The notes under the pieces: generated by a model
The model's input: only the letters and a program-made list of their open reading frames with translations
The model's database searches: none
What the model was told of the DNA's origin: nothing
Program-made: the position numbers and the translations under genes
Part shown: in pieces, positions 45,575 through 54,018 of the stretch
Layout of the letters: every line of letters starts with the position of its first letter
How positions within the stretch are numbered: the first letter of the stretch is position 1
NCBI RefSeq assembly: GCF_003053845.1
Contig: NZ_QAYG01000002.1
Coordinates: 467,253-531,252, forward strand
Direction of reading: 5' to 3'
DNA from: Breoghania corrubedonensis
Lineage (GTDB): Bacteria > Pseudomonadota > Alphaproteobacteria > Rhizobiales > Stappiaceae
DNA: 64,000 nt

Positions 45575-45772
45575 CAGCTCGGACCAAGAAAACACCGCCT
45601 GGCAGGTAGAGACGGGCCGTGTCGAGGGCGCATTGGCGAAAACGCGCGGTTTTTCCCATTCCCCGCAAAACGCGACTGCACGCAAGGCGACATTTTTGGC
45701 GCGCGTAGCACAACCAACGACACTTCTTTCATGGGATTACTACGCTCGTAGGAACTGACGTGTCCGTAAGTA

Positions 45773-45787
45773 TTAAACCCTTGTTAA
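45773..45787 (+). promoter_or_regulatory. CtrA box upstream of flagellin 2
   Basis: TTAA-ACCCTTG-TTAA is an exact TTAA-N7-TTAA match, 68 bp before the start codon. Confidence 0.65.
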
Positions 45788-45813
45788 TATTTGCAAGTCA
45801 GTTTCTACCAGTC

Positions 45814-45854
45814 CCCAGAACGGGGGCGTGTGTGTTCCAAGAAAGGAATGAGTA
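45814..45854 (+). promoter_or_regulatory. conserved flagellin leader element, gene 2
   Basis: CCCAGAACGGG starts 41 bases before the ATG, as in gene 1, and is followed by GTTCCAAGAAAGGAA. Both leaders can pair GAAC with GTTC around a short loop. Confidence 0.55.
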
Positions 45855-47327
45855 ATGTCCGATATCACTCTTTCGTCCGGCGTTCGCCAGAACCTTCTCT
45901 CCCTGCAGAAGACCGCGGATCTGATGTCCACGACGCAGAACCGCCTCGCCACCGGCAAGAAGGTCAACTCGGCCCTCGACAACCCGACGAACTTCTTCAC
46001 CTCCTCCTCGCTTCAGTCTCGGTCGAACGATCTGAATTCGCTGATGGACAGCATGTCCAACGGCGTCAAGACGCTTGAAGCGGCCGACAACGGCCTGACC
46101 TCGATCACCAACACGCTGGAATCGATGCAGTCCACCCTGCGTCAGGCGCGTCAGGACAAGTCCTTCGAGACCGCGTCCTTCACGATTGACGAGACCGCCA
46201 TCGGCACCGCAACTGCGAAGACCCTGGATCTGTCCGGCGGCGCGATTGGCGACACGCCGATCCAACTGGACCTGAACAGCACGGATGTTGCGGCTACACC
46301 GGCCACGCTTACCGGTACCGGTGGCACGGATCTGTCGGTTGCAGATCCCGATCTGAGCGCCCTTGATGGCCAGAGTATTACGCTGACGGCTGGCGACAAC
46401 ACCGTCACGTATGACTTCACATCTGCGACCACCGGTCAGAAGGCAGATCTGGAAACTGCTCTGAACGATGCCGGGTTCACCGTCTCCGGCACCTCGGGTG
46501 GCCTCGACATCAGCCGGGCGGATGGCGCCAATGTGACCGTCACGACATCCGCCGGTGCGGTTGACTCCGTGATTGGCCTCACCAGCGGTGATACCAGCAC
46601 CGATGGCGTTGCAGGTTCGACGGGTACGGTCAAGACCGTCGACGAGCTTGTCTCGACGATCAACAACAATGCCGACTTGAAGGGCAAGGTTCGCGCGTCG
46701 AACGATAATGGCAAGCTGCGCCTGGAAAACCAGTCCACGCAGGACCTCACCATTGCCGGTTCGACCAGCACCGGCTCGGTCGACGGATCCACGAGCACCT
46801 CGTCGATCGACGGTAACGACGTTCGCGCCGATCTGGCCGACCAGTTCAACGAACTGCGCGACCAGCTCGACAAGCTGTCTGATGATGCCTCCTACAACGG
46901 TATCAACCTGCTGCGTGGCGACAACCTGACGATCACCTTCAACGAGACCGGTACCTCCACGATCGACATCCAGACCAAGGGCGGCGAGACCATCAACGCC
47001 GGCACACTGGGTATCTCGGATATCAAAGAGGCTGATCTGGACAGCGACACCAACATCGACAGTCTGCTCACCGGTGTGAAGGATGCGGTCAACACCGTTC
47101 GTTCGCAGTCTTCGGCCTTCGGCTCGAACCTGTCGATCGTTCAGAACCGTCAGGACTTCACCAAGTCCATGATGAACACGCTGCAGACCGGTGCCGACAA
47201 TCTGGTGCTGGCCGACGGTAACGAGGAAGCGGCGAACATGCTGGCCCTCCAGACCCGTCAGCAGCTCTCCTCCACGGCTCTGTCGCTGGCCTCCCAGGCC
47301 GATCAGGCGCCGCTGCGTCTCTTCTAA
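45855..47327 (+). CDS. flagellin 2
   Basis: The 490-residue flagellin has the same polymerising ends as its neighbours (MSDITLSSGVRQNLLSLQKT; ANMLALQTRQQLSSTALSLA), but its middle (about 110-290) is a different sequence, with DPDLSALDGQSITLTAGDN and TTGQKADLETALNDAGFTV. From DELVSTINNNADLKGKVRASN onward it again matches the others. This mosaic points to exchange of the surface domain. AAAGGAA precedes the ATG. Confidence 0.97.
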   Translation: MSDITLSSGVRQNLLSLQKTADLMSTTQNRLATGKKVNSALDNPTNFFTSSSLQSRSNDLNSLMDSMSNGVKTLEAADNGLTSITNTLESMQSTLRQARQDKSFETASFTIDETAIGTATAKTLDLSGGAIGDTPIQLDLNSTDVAATPATLTGTGGTDLSVADPDLSALDGQSITLTAGDNTVTYDFTSATTGQKADLETALNDAGFTVSGTSGGLDISRADGANVTVTTSAGAVDSVIGLTSGDTSTDGVAGSTGTVKTVDELVSTINNNADLKGKVRASNDNGKLRLENQSTQDLTIAGSTSTGSVDGSTSTSSIDGNDVRADLADQFNELRDQLDKLSDDASYNGINLLRGDNLTITFNETGTSTIDIQTKGGETINAGTLGISDIKEADLDSDTNIDSLLTGVKDAVNTVRSQSSAFGSNLSIVQNRQDFTKSMMNTLQTGADNLVLADGNEEAANMLALQTRQQLSSTALSLASQADQAPLRLF

Positions 47328-47356
47328 GACGACGCGGACATCGCGAGACGAAATCG

Positions 47357-47387
47357 AACGGCGGGGCCTTTGGGCTCCGCCGTTTTT
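47357..47387 (+). terminator. terminator of flagellin 2
   Basis: AACGGCGG-GGCC-TTTG-GGCT-CCGCCGTT followed by TTTCG, 30 bp past the stop; nearly identical to the flagellin 1 terminator. Confidence 0.92.
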
Positions 47388-47771
47388 CGTTTCGTCCCCC
47401 TATCGATCCCGCCCCCGCCGATGCCGGAACTTTTTCCGATCTGATGGAACCAGATCGAAGTTCGAGATGCCTGTTTTTGCCGCATGATCCATTCGCTCCT
47501 CGCTTCGCTCCGCTCCGATCATGCTCCAGGTCTCATACCTGCGGCATGAGGCGCCGCCAGCGGCCCGACGCTCGCGCACGATCGGGCACTTGACGGGGAG
47601 AACGTCAGGATTTCTTACGTATCTCCACGAAGAAAATGCGCCTGGTTAGACTTTTTTTTACGTATATGGGGGTGAAAGCTTCCTCAGTGCGGGCGCTGTT
47701 TACAAAGCGTTAACCATTTCGATGTCATCCGTTAACCAGTCTTAACAAGTTCCTGCCCTTTTCAGGATTGG
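47388..47771. other. intergenic region between flagellin 2 and 3
   Basis: Contains CtrA-like sites (47710-47746) close to flagellin 3. The segment TGCGCCTGGTTAGAC (47638) partly resembles TGCGCCTGGCTGACG (55501) near flgE. No gene. Confidence 0.5.
47710..47746 (+). promoter_or_regulatory. CtrA-like sites upstream of flagellin 3
   Basis: TTAACCAT at 47710-47717 is the CtrA octamer; 22 bp later TTAA-CCAGTC-TTAA has the two half-sites with a 6-base rather than 7-base spacer. They lie 26-62 bp upstream of the start codon. Confidence 0.5.
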
Positions 47772-49331
47772 ATGGCGACCGTGTCTGACATCACTCTCTC
47801 CGCAGGCGTGCGGCAGAATCTCCTCTCTTTGCAAAAGACCGCAGATCTGATGGCCACCACCCAGAACCGTCTCGCCACCGGCAAGAAGGTTAATTCCGCG
47901 CTCGACAACCCGACGAATTTCTTCACCTCCTCGTCGCTTCAGTCGCGCGCGAATGATCTTTCCGCACTGATGGATTCCATGACGAACGGCGTGAAGACGC
48001 TGGAGGCGGCCGACAACGGCCTGACGTCGATCACCAATACGCTGGAATCGATGCAGTCGACGTTGCGCCAGGCCCGCCAGGACAAGACCTACCAGACGGC
48101 AGCCTACACGGTCGACCTGGGCGCCACGCCGGCCGGCACGGAAAAGCTCTCGCTCTCCGACGGCGCGATCGGTTCGACGCCGGTCGATATCGACCTCACG
48201 ACCGCCCAGGGCGTTTCCACCGGCTCCGGTTTCGCCGCCCTCGATTTCGACAGCGCCGCCGACAATTCCTATGCAGGCTCGCTTTCTTTCGATGTGGCGA
48301 TCGACGGCGGGACGACGACCTCGGTCTCCATCACCGCGACAGATGCCGACACCCTGTCAATTTCCGTCGGCGGCGGCCCCGCCACGACCTACGACGTGGC
48401 AGACGTCGAGGCCGTGACCTCGGACGAACTGGCGTCGGTCATCAACGCCGGCTTCGACGCCAGCAACGTCGCGATCACCGCATCGACCAGCGGCGGCGAG
48501 CTGGTGCTCACTTCCGACAATGCCTCAAGCACCTCCTCCGCCGCCGTCACCGTCTCGAGTGTGGCCGAAACACTTGCCGGCGCCTCCGATTCCGGCCTGG
48601 GCGCCGCATCCGACAGCATCACGAACATCACCGAGAAGACGGTCGCCACCCTGGTATCCGAGATCAACAACAACGCCGCCCTGAAGGACAAGGTGCGCGC
48701 GTCGAACGACGACGGAAAGTTGCGCATCGAGAACCAGTCGACCCAGGACCTGACGGTCACCGGCTCGACCTCCGGCGGCACGGTGGACGGATCGACGGGC
48801 ACCACGACGATCGACGGAAATACCGTCCGCTCGGATCTGGCCGATCAGTTCAACGAGCTGCGCGACCAGCTCGACAAGCTGTCCGACGACAGTTCCTATA
48901 ACGGCATCAACCTGTTGCGCGGCGATAACCTGAAGCTGACCTTCAACGAAACCGGCACTTCGACGATCAACATCCAGACCAAGAACGCCGAAACGATCAA
49001 CGCCGCCTATCTCGGGTTGACCGATCTGCAGGCCTCCGATCTCGATCTCGACTCCAACATCGATTCGCTGATGGGCACGGTCAAGGACGCGCTGTACGAG
49101 GTCCGCTCGCAGGCCTCCACCTTCGGCTCCAACCTGTCGATCGTGGAAAATCGTACCGAATTCACCAAGATGATGATGAACACGCTGGAGACAGGCGCCG
49201 ACAATCTGGTGCTGGCCGACGGCAACGAGGAAGCGGCGAACATGCTGGCCCTCCAGACCCGTCAGCAGCTCTCCTCCACGGCCCTGTCGCTGGCCTCCCA
49301 GGCCGACCAGGCGCCGCTGAGCCTGTTCTAG
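47772..49331 (+). CDS. flagellin 3
   Basis: The 519-residue flagellin begins MATVSDITLSAGVRQNLLSL and ends ALSLASQADQAPLSLF (Ser for Arg against the other two). Its middle is homologous to that of flagellin 1 (DFDSAADNSYAGSLSFDVAID, VADVEAVTSDELASVINAGFD) but diverged. Unlike genes 1 and 2 it lacks the CCCAGAACGGG leader and has only a weak AGGA before ATG, so it may be controlled differently. A GC hairpin without T-run follows. Confidence 0.97.
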   Translation: MATVSDITLSAGVRQNLLSLQKTADLMATTQNRLATGKKVNSALDNPTNFFTSSSLQSRANDLSALMDSMTNGVKTLEAADNGLTSITNTLESMQSTLRQARQDKTYQTAAYTVDLGATPAGTEKLSLSDGAIGSTPVDIDLTTAQGVSTGSGFAALDFDSAADNSYAGSLSFDVAIDGGTTTSVSITATDADTLSISVGGGPATTYDVADVEAVTSDELASVINAGFDASNVAITASTSGGELVLTSDNASSTSSAAVTVSSVAETLAGASDSGLGAASDSITNITEKTVATLVSEINNNAALKDKVRASNDDGKLRIENQSTQDLTVTGSTSGGTVDGSTGTTTIDGNTVRSDLADQFNELRDQLDKLSDDSSYNGINLLRGDNLKLTFNETGTSTINIQTKNAETINAAYLGLTDLQASDLDLDSNIDSLMGTVKDALYEVRSQASTFGSNLSIVENRTEFTKMMMNTLETGADNLVLADGNEEAANMLALQTRQQLSSTALSLASQADQAPLSLF

Positions 49332-49368
49332 CGGTCGGGATAACAAACGCGCCACAACAGGTGCCAAT

Positions 49369-49393
49369 CGCCCGGGAGCCGATATCCCGGGCG
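49369..49393 (+). terminator. hairpin after flagellin 3, possible terminator
   Basis: CGCCCGGGA-N7-TCCCGGGCG is a perfect 9 bp stem 38 bp past the stop, without a T-run. Readthrough into flbT is possible. Confidence 0.45.
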
Positions 49394-49559
49394 CGGATGC
49401 GAAGCCCGGATCGAGGCTGTCCGGGCGTGCCGGACCAAGGGCGTTTCGTGCGGTGTGCTTTCGCGTTAAGGTGCAGAACCGGTGGATTTGTACACCGCCT
49501 GTCCCTGCCCGGAACACCCGGTAAAGATCCCTCAACCAATTACGGCGAAATTCTTCGTC

Positions 49560-50033
49560 ATGGCGCTAAAAATCGAGCTAAAACCCGGCGAAAAGTTCAT
49601 ACTGGGCTCCAGTGTCATCACGAACGGAGACCACCGGACCCGCTTGTTCATATCCGGTGAAGCCCCCATTCTGCGCGAGAAGGATATCCTCACCAAGGAA
49701 ACGGCGGACACCCCGGCCAAGCGCATCTACCTGATCGTACAGCTCATGTATCTGGATCAGGACTCGGGACCGCATCAAAATCTATATTTTGACCTTGTAA
49801 AAGATATCCTTGAAGCAGCGCCTAGCACCTTTCAGATAATCGACCGCATTAATAATAAGATCTTAACCGGGTCTTTGTATCATGCGCTCAAAGAAGCGAG
49901 AGCGCTTATAGACTACGAGCAGGAGCTGATCGGGCATGTACAATCAGGCGACAGCAGCCTACCAAAAAATGAGCCAGACCGGCGTGAATCCGCGGGATCT
50001 GGAAGCGACCCTACTGATGAAGGCAGCCGGTAA
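49560..50033 (+). CDS. flbT: flagellin expression repressor FlbT
   Basis: The 157-residue protein starts MALKIELKPGEKFILGSSVI and contains RLFISGEAPILREKDIL and AKRIYLIVQLMYLD, as in FlbT. In Caulobacter FlbT binds the flagellin mRNA leader and promotes its decay when the hook is incomplete. The last ~32 residues (after ELIGHVQSG) extend past the usual end and are encoded within the start of flaF. An upstream in-frame ATG at 49482 is not supported. Confidence 0.95.
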   Translation: MALKIELKPGEKFILGSSVITNGDHRTRLFISGEAPILREKDILTKETADTPAKRIYLIVQLMYLDQDSGPHQNLYFDLVKDILEAAPSTFQIIDRINNKILTGSLYHALKEARALIDYEQELIGHVQSGDSSLPKNEPDRRESAGSGSDPTDEGSR

Positions 50034-50307
50034 GCTACAGAATGTCGTGGACCACTGGGACGAGGTTTCCCGGAGCGAGCTGAGCGAACAGCTGACCTAC
50101 AACCGCCGGCTCTGGACCTTCCTGCTGGCCGCGGTGAGCGAAGCGGACAATCCGCTGCCGGAGGCCATCAAGCTCAACATCACAAATCTCGGCGTGTTCA
50201 TCATGAACCGGACGCTGGAGGTGATGTACAAGCCGGATCCACAGCGGCTCCTGTCGCTGATCTCGATCAACCGCAACATCGCCGAAGGCCTGCGCGGCCG
50301 CGGCTGA
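49936..50307 (+). CDS. flaF: flagellin biosynthesis regulator FlaF
   Basis: The 123-residue protein starts MYNQATAAYQKMSQTGVNPRDLEA and has the family block LWTFLLAAVSEADNPLP and ITNLGVFIMNRTLEVM. FlaF is needed for flagellin synthesis or secretion and acts opposite to FlbT. It begins 98 nt inside flbT in another frame, an unusually long overlap. A terminator follows. Confidence 0.95.
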   Translation: MYNQATAAYQKMSQTGVNPRDLEATLLMKAAGKLQNVVDHWDEVSRSELSEQLTYNRRLWTFLLAAVSEADNPLPEAIKLNITNLGVFIMNRTLEVMYKPDPQRLLSLISINRNIAEGLRGRG

Positions 50308-50339
50308 CATTGCCAGTTTCAATGCTCGCCTTTCCCAGG

Positions 50340-50365
50340 ACGCGCGCCCGCCCGGCGCGCGTTTT
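50340..50365 (+). terminator. terminator of flbT-flaF
   Basis: Stem ACGCGCGCC / GGCGCGCGT with a 5-base loop followed by TTT, 33 bp past the flaF stop. Confidence 0.75.
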
Positions 50366-50570
50366 CGCATGTCCGGGAGGTCCGCATGGGCGAGACAGGC
50401 AGCCGGCGGCCGCCCTCGCGCCGAGCACGCATTGCCAAGTCCCGCCCCGATACGCAATCGCCCGGACGAAGCCGGGCGAGAACGCTGCGATACCTTTTGA
50501 GAGAAAACGGAAGCCGCGCACATGAATGCCGGCGGCAGGGCATAACACCCTGCCGCGCCGCGCGCCGTGC

Positions 50571-52064
50571 CTACATGTAATTCGCCAGCGACAGCTGGTA
50601 GCCGATCGCGGTGGTCTTGTAACTGATTTCCATCATGGTCTTGAGCTGAAGGATCTGGGCCGCGACCGCGTTGCTGTCGATCCCCTCGATCTCGTCGACG
50701 GCAGTCTTCAGCGAGTTCGTGGTTGTGGTGTGGCGCTCGTCCACCCGCTTCACGGCCAAATGGGTGGTGGCCAGCTCCATCTGTATCTTCTCGATACCCG
50801 AGGTCTTGCCCTCTTCGTTCTGCAGAGGCGCGCGCGATCTCTCGGCCATGGCCGTGTAGAAGCCATGGTCCTCCTCGCTCTCGCCGGTGAAATCGGCCGC
50901 GACGAAGGCGGCGATCGACTGAACGACCTCCCGGATACCCTCCTCATTCGCACGCACGCCGTAGTTCACGGTGAAATTGTCGTCGATATTGGCGCTGGAA
51001 CCGGTGCGCGGATCGGCCACCGTCTGGTCGCCCACATACCACGCGACCGTGTCGGCGCTGCCGTCGCGCGTGGCCGTGGCCGTGTCGAAGGGCGGGCCGT
51101 CGACGCGGGCGACCGGCTTGCCCTGATAGGTATCGAAGAAGGCGTCGGACCCGCGCGCGTAGGACGCGGCTTTCAGTTCGCTGCCGGCCGTGTCGCCCAG
51201 CGCGGTATCGAGCGCGTCCTTGAAGTTCTGCGCGGTATCGGCCGGCGTCGCGCCAATCTCGAAGCCGCCATTTTCACCGGGCCCTTCCGCCACATGCAGC
51301 TCTACGGTGGTCTGAGTGCCGTCCGGCAGGTCCATGAAGACCCTGATTTTCTCGCCCACCTCCGGCTGACCGGTGAAATCGACGTCCTGACTGGCCGGCG
51401 GACCGGCGGTGTAGTTCGTGGTGACGTTCGACAGATCCGAGGTCACGCCCTGGATCTTGAAGCCGAAATCGTGAACCCCGTCCTCCGCCAGCGTCACGGT
51501 CGTGCCGGCAAGCGAACTGGTCAGCCGGCCGTTGTCGAGCGGACCGGCATCTGCCTGTGCGTATTCGTCGATGACCTGCTTGAGACCGGCGTGGGTCAGG
51601 TCGCCATCCATGATCAGGTCCATATCGACCACAGGCGCAGTATCGACCTTGGAGCCGCCATAGAGCTGACGGCCGCCCACGTCGGAGTTGAGCAGCCCGA
51701 GCAACTCCACCAGCGACACTTTCGCCGACGTCTGGCTATTGGTCCCGCCGTCGGCCTGCTGGACGAAGTTGTTGGGATCGATCGCGGTGCGGGATTCCGA
51801 GCGGATCTCATCCATTCGTCCGGCCGTCTGGTCGAGGACGTTCATGCGCAGGTCGACGAAATCGATCGTCGACTGATACGAGCCGACCTCGTTGATGCGC
51901 TGCTTGAGCGACAGATCGAGGCTGCGGTTGCCCCCGAGACCCGCGTAGGTTTCCGAATTCTTCAGGGTGTTCAGCTGGCGCTGCAGATCGTCAAAGGTCG
52001 ATCGCATCCGCGTGAGCTGATCGATCATCGAGGAATTTTTGAAGAAGACCGTGCTGACTGCCAT
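50571..52064 (-). CDS. flgL: flagellar hook-filament junction protein FlgL
   Basis: The 497-residue junction protein has an N-terminal flagellin-like helix region (MAVSTVFFKNSSMIDQLTRM, LKQRINEVGSYQSTIDFVDLRM) and C-terminal helices (ELATTHLAVKRVDERHTTTTNSL, MEISYKTTAIGYQLSLANYM). I choose ATG 52064, because TGAGG at the flgK stop forms its ribosome site; a GTG at 52076 would overlap flgK. It is the third gene of flgE-flgK-flgL. Confidence 0.95.
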   Translation of the reverse strand: MAVSTVFFKNSSMIDQLTRMRSTFDDLQRQLNTLKNSETYAGLGGNRSLDLSLKQRINEVGSYQSTIDFVDLRMNVLDQTAGRMDEIRSESRTAIDPNNFVQQADGGTNSQTSAKVSLVELLGLLNSDVGGRQLYGGSKVDTAPVVDMDLIMDGDLTHAGLKQVIDEYAQADAGPLDNGRLTSSLAGTTVTLAEDGVHDFGFKIQGVTSDLSNVTTNYTAGPPASQDVDFTGQPEVGEKIRVFMDLPDGTQTTVELHVAEGPGENGGFEIGATPADTAQNFKDALDTALGDTAGSELKAASYARGSDAFFDTYQGKPVARVDGPPFDTATATRDGSADTVAWYVGDQTVADPRTGSSANIDDNFTVNYGVRANEEGIREVVQSIAAFVAADFTGESEEDHGFYTAMAERSRAPLQNEEGKTSGIEKIQMELATTHLAVKRVDERHTTTTNSLKTAVDEIEGIDSNAVAAQILQLKTMMEISYKTTAIGYQLSLANYM

Positions 52065-52072
52065 GGTTTGCC

Positions 52073-53947
52073 TCACGCTCTCATCAGAACATCGAACAGT
52101 TCCTGAACCACCGTCATGACGCGCGCATTGGCGTTGTAGGCGTTCTGCAACTGTATGAGCCGGGCCAGTTCCTCGTCCATATTGACGGCGGAGGAGTCGT
52201 CCACCCGGTCTTTCAGATTGTTGGTGGCCACTTCCTGTCCCGCTCGCACGAGATCCAGGTTCGCGGCCTTGGAGGACTGGCGGCCGACGACTTCCGAGAG
52301 GTAGTCGACCACCGTGCCATTGAACGGCGCCGTCTTGGTGCCGACGCCCGCCCTGCTGTCGAACTGGAAAGAGTCCTGTGTCAGTGCGTTCAGCATGGCC
52401 AGCGGCCGCGTCGGGTCACCCTCTTCCGTCTGTCCGACCGTATCGTACACGACCAGGCGCGAAATATCGGCCATGAGATCGGGATTGACCGTGATGCGGC
52501 CGGCATAGCCGACCTTCTGATCCCGCCCCTCAAGGGCGTCGGTGTAGGCCGTGCCGGAGCGACCGTCGGTGAAGAAGGGGAGCGCAGCCCCCTCGCCCGT
52601 CAGCCCGCTTGCGGTCACCGTGGCGTCGAGCCCGGTGATGGTGGACGTGGTGCCACCGTCATCCACGAAGCTGAACACCGAGCCCGTGTTGGATACCGTG
52701 AAGCCCGCGGCGGCGAGCGCGGCCTGCATCTGGGTCGCGGCCGACGCGTTGCCGGCGGAGAAATCGATACCGTAGACGGTGTCGTTGGGATCCGCCGTCT
52801 CGGTATTGTCGAGCGGAAGCTGGCTGGCGTCATCGACGCGCAGGAAGCTGATGGTCTTCTCCTCGCCCGAGACCGCATCGGTGTAGGTGAGCGAGACCTT
52901 GTTGCCCGACTGGAGCGCCGCCAGATCGACCTGGAGCCCCTGCTGCGGCAGGGTGGCGCCCGCGTCGCTGCTTTCCACCTTGTAGTTCGACAGCGCCAGC
53001 GACATCTGGCTGGCAATCTCGTCGAGCTGGTCCTGCACTTCCACCAGGTAATCGTCGCGCATGTCCACCAGCGCGCCGAGTTTTCCCGATGTGACGCCGT
53101 TCGTGGCGATCATGTCGATGGTGGAGCCGCCGGGCGTCACGAGCGTGAGCGTGCCGACCTTGCTGAGCGCAGGGTCGTCGTTCCACTGCGCTTCCGCGGA
53201 CACCGTCGCCCGCCCGTCGAAACGCAGTTCGGAGGGGTAGACGTCGAGCAGCGACATGCCGTTGGTCGTATAGAGCCGGACCGAGCCGTTGGGATTGTCG
53301 CGCACGTTGATGTCGATCAGGCCCGACAATTCGTCAAGATAGCGGTCGCGCTCATCTTCCAGGTCGGCGGTGGAGTCCCCGCCCGCCTTCTGCACGACGA
53401 TCTGGTCGTTGATGTCATCGACAGAGGAAATGAGATCGTTGATGCGATCGACGGTGCTGCCGATCACCGTCTCCGTCTCCTGCCGCATCTGCTGAACGCT
53501 GGAGGTGGCGCTGTTGAGCTCGGAGGCCAGCGCCTGGGCGCTCTGTACCACCTGCAGGCGGGCGGTATAGTCCTCGGGGCTTGCCGCAAGCGACGACAGA
53601 TCGGAGACGAACTGCGCCATCACCTCGCTGAGCGAACCGGGGTCTTCCAGGGAACCGAGCAGCTTGTCGACACGCCCCGCATAGGATGCCATCAGGTCCG
53701 AATAGGACATGTCGGCATTGCTGGAGCGGTACTGGCTCTGGGCATACTCATCGATACTGCGGGTGATCTGATCGGCGACGACGCCAATGACCCGGCCGTC
53801 GTTGCCGTAGTCGACAGAAGCCTGCAGTGTCTTCTTGGTGTAGCCAACCGTATCCGCATTGGCGATGTTGGACGCCGCCACATTGAGCTGGCGCTGGTTG
53901 TAGTCCAGACCGTAAAGAGCGGTGTTAAGCGCCGAACTCAGACCCAT
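52073..53947 (-). CDS. flgK: flagellar hook-associated protein FlgK
   Basis: The 624-residue first junction protein starts MGLSSALNTALYGLDYNQRQ, with NVAASNIANADTVGYTKKTL, and ends LARLIQLQNAYNANARVMTVVQELFDVLM, both diagnostic. It connects hook and filament. It begins 71 bp after the flgE stop. Confidence 0.97.
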   Translation of the reverse strand: MGLSSALNTALYGLDYNQRQLNVAASNIANADTVGYTKKTLQASVDYGNDGRVIGVVADQITRSIDEYAQSQYRSSNADMSYSDLMASYAGRVDKLLGSLEDPGSLSEVMAQFVSDLSSLAASPEDYTARLQVVQSAQALASELNSATSSVQQMRQETETVIGSTVDRINDLISSVDDINDQIVVQKAGGDSTADLEDERDRYLDELSGLIDINVRDNPNGSVRLYTTNGMSLLDVYPSELRFDGRATVSAEAQWNDDPALSKVGTLTLVTPGGSTIDMIATNGVTSGKLGALVDMRDDYLVEVQDQLDEIASQMSLALSNYKVESSDAGATLPQQGLQVDLAALQSGNKVSLTYTDAVSGEEKTISFLRVDDASQLPLDNTETADPNDTVYGIDFSAGNASAATQMQAALAAAGFTVSNTGSVFSFVDDGGTTSTITGLDATVTASGLTGEGAALPFFTDGRSGTAYTDALEGRDQKVGYAGRITVNPDLMADISRLVVYDTVGQTEEGDPTRPLAMLNALTQDSFQFDSRAGVGTKTAPFNGTVVDYLSEVVGRQSSKAANLDLVRAGQEVATNNLKDRVDDSSAVNMDEELARLIQLQNAYNANARVMTVVQELFDVLMRA

Positions 53948-54018
53948 GGCACGACCGTCCTGACGAGAGGTTTATGGTGACGCCGCCAGCCCCGCGGACT
54001 GGCGGCGAGAGGCCCGCG

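Larger units (their letters stand above)
45503..45854. other. intergenic region between flagellin 1 and 2
   Basis: Holds a 13 bp palindrome (45562-45574), a CtrA box (45773-45787) and the conserved leader element (45814). No gene. Confidence 0.6.
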
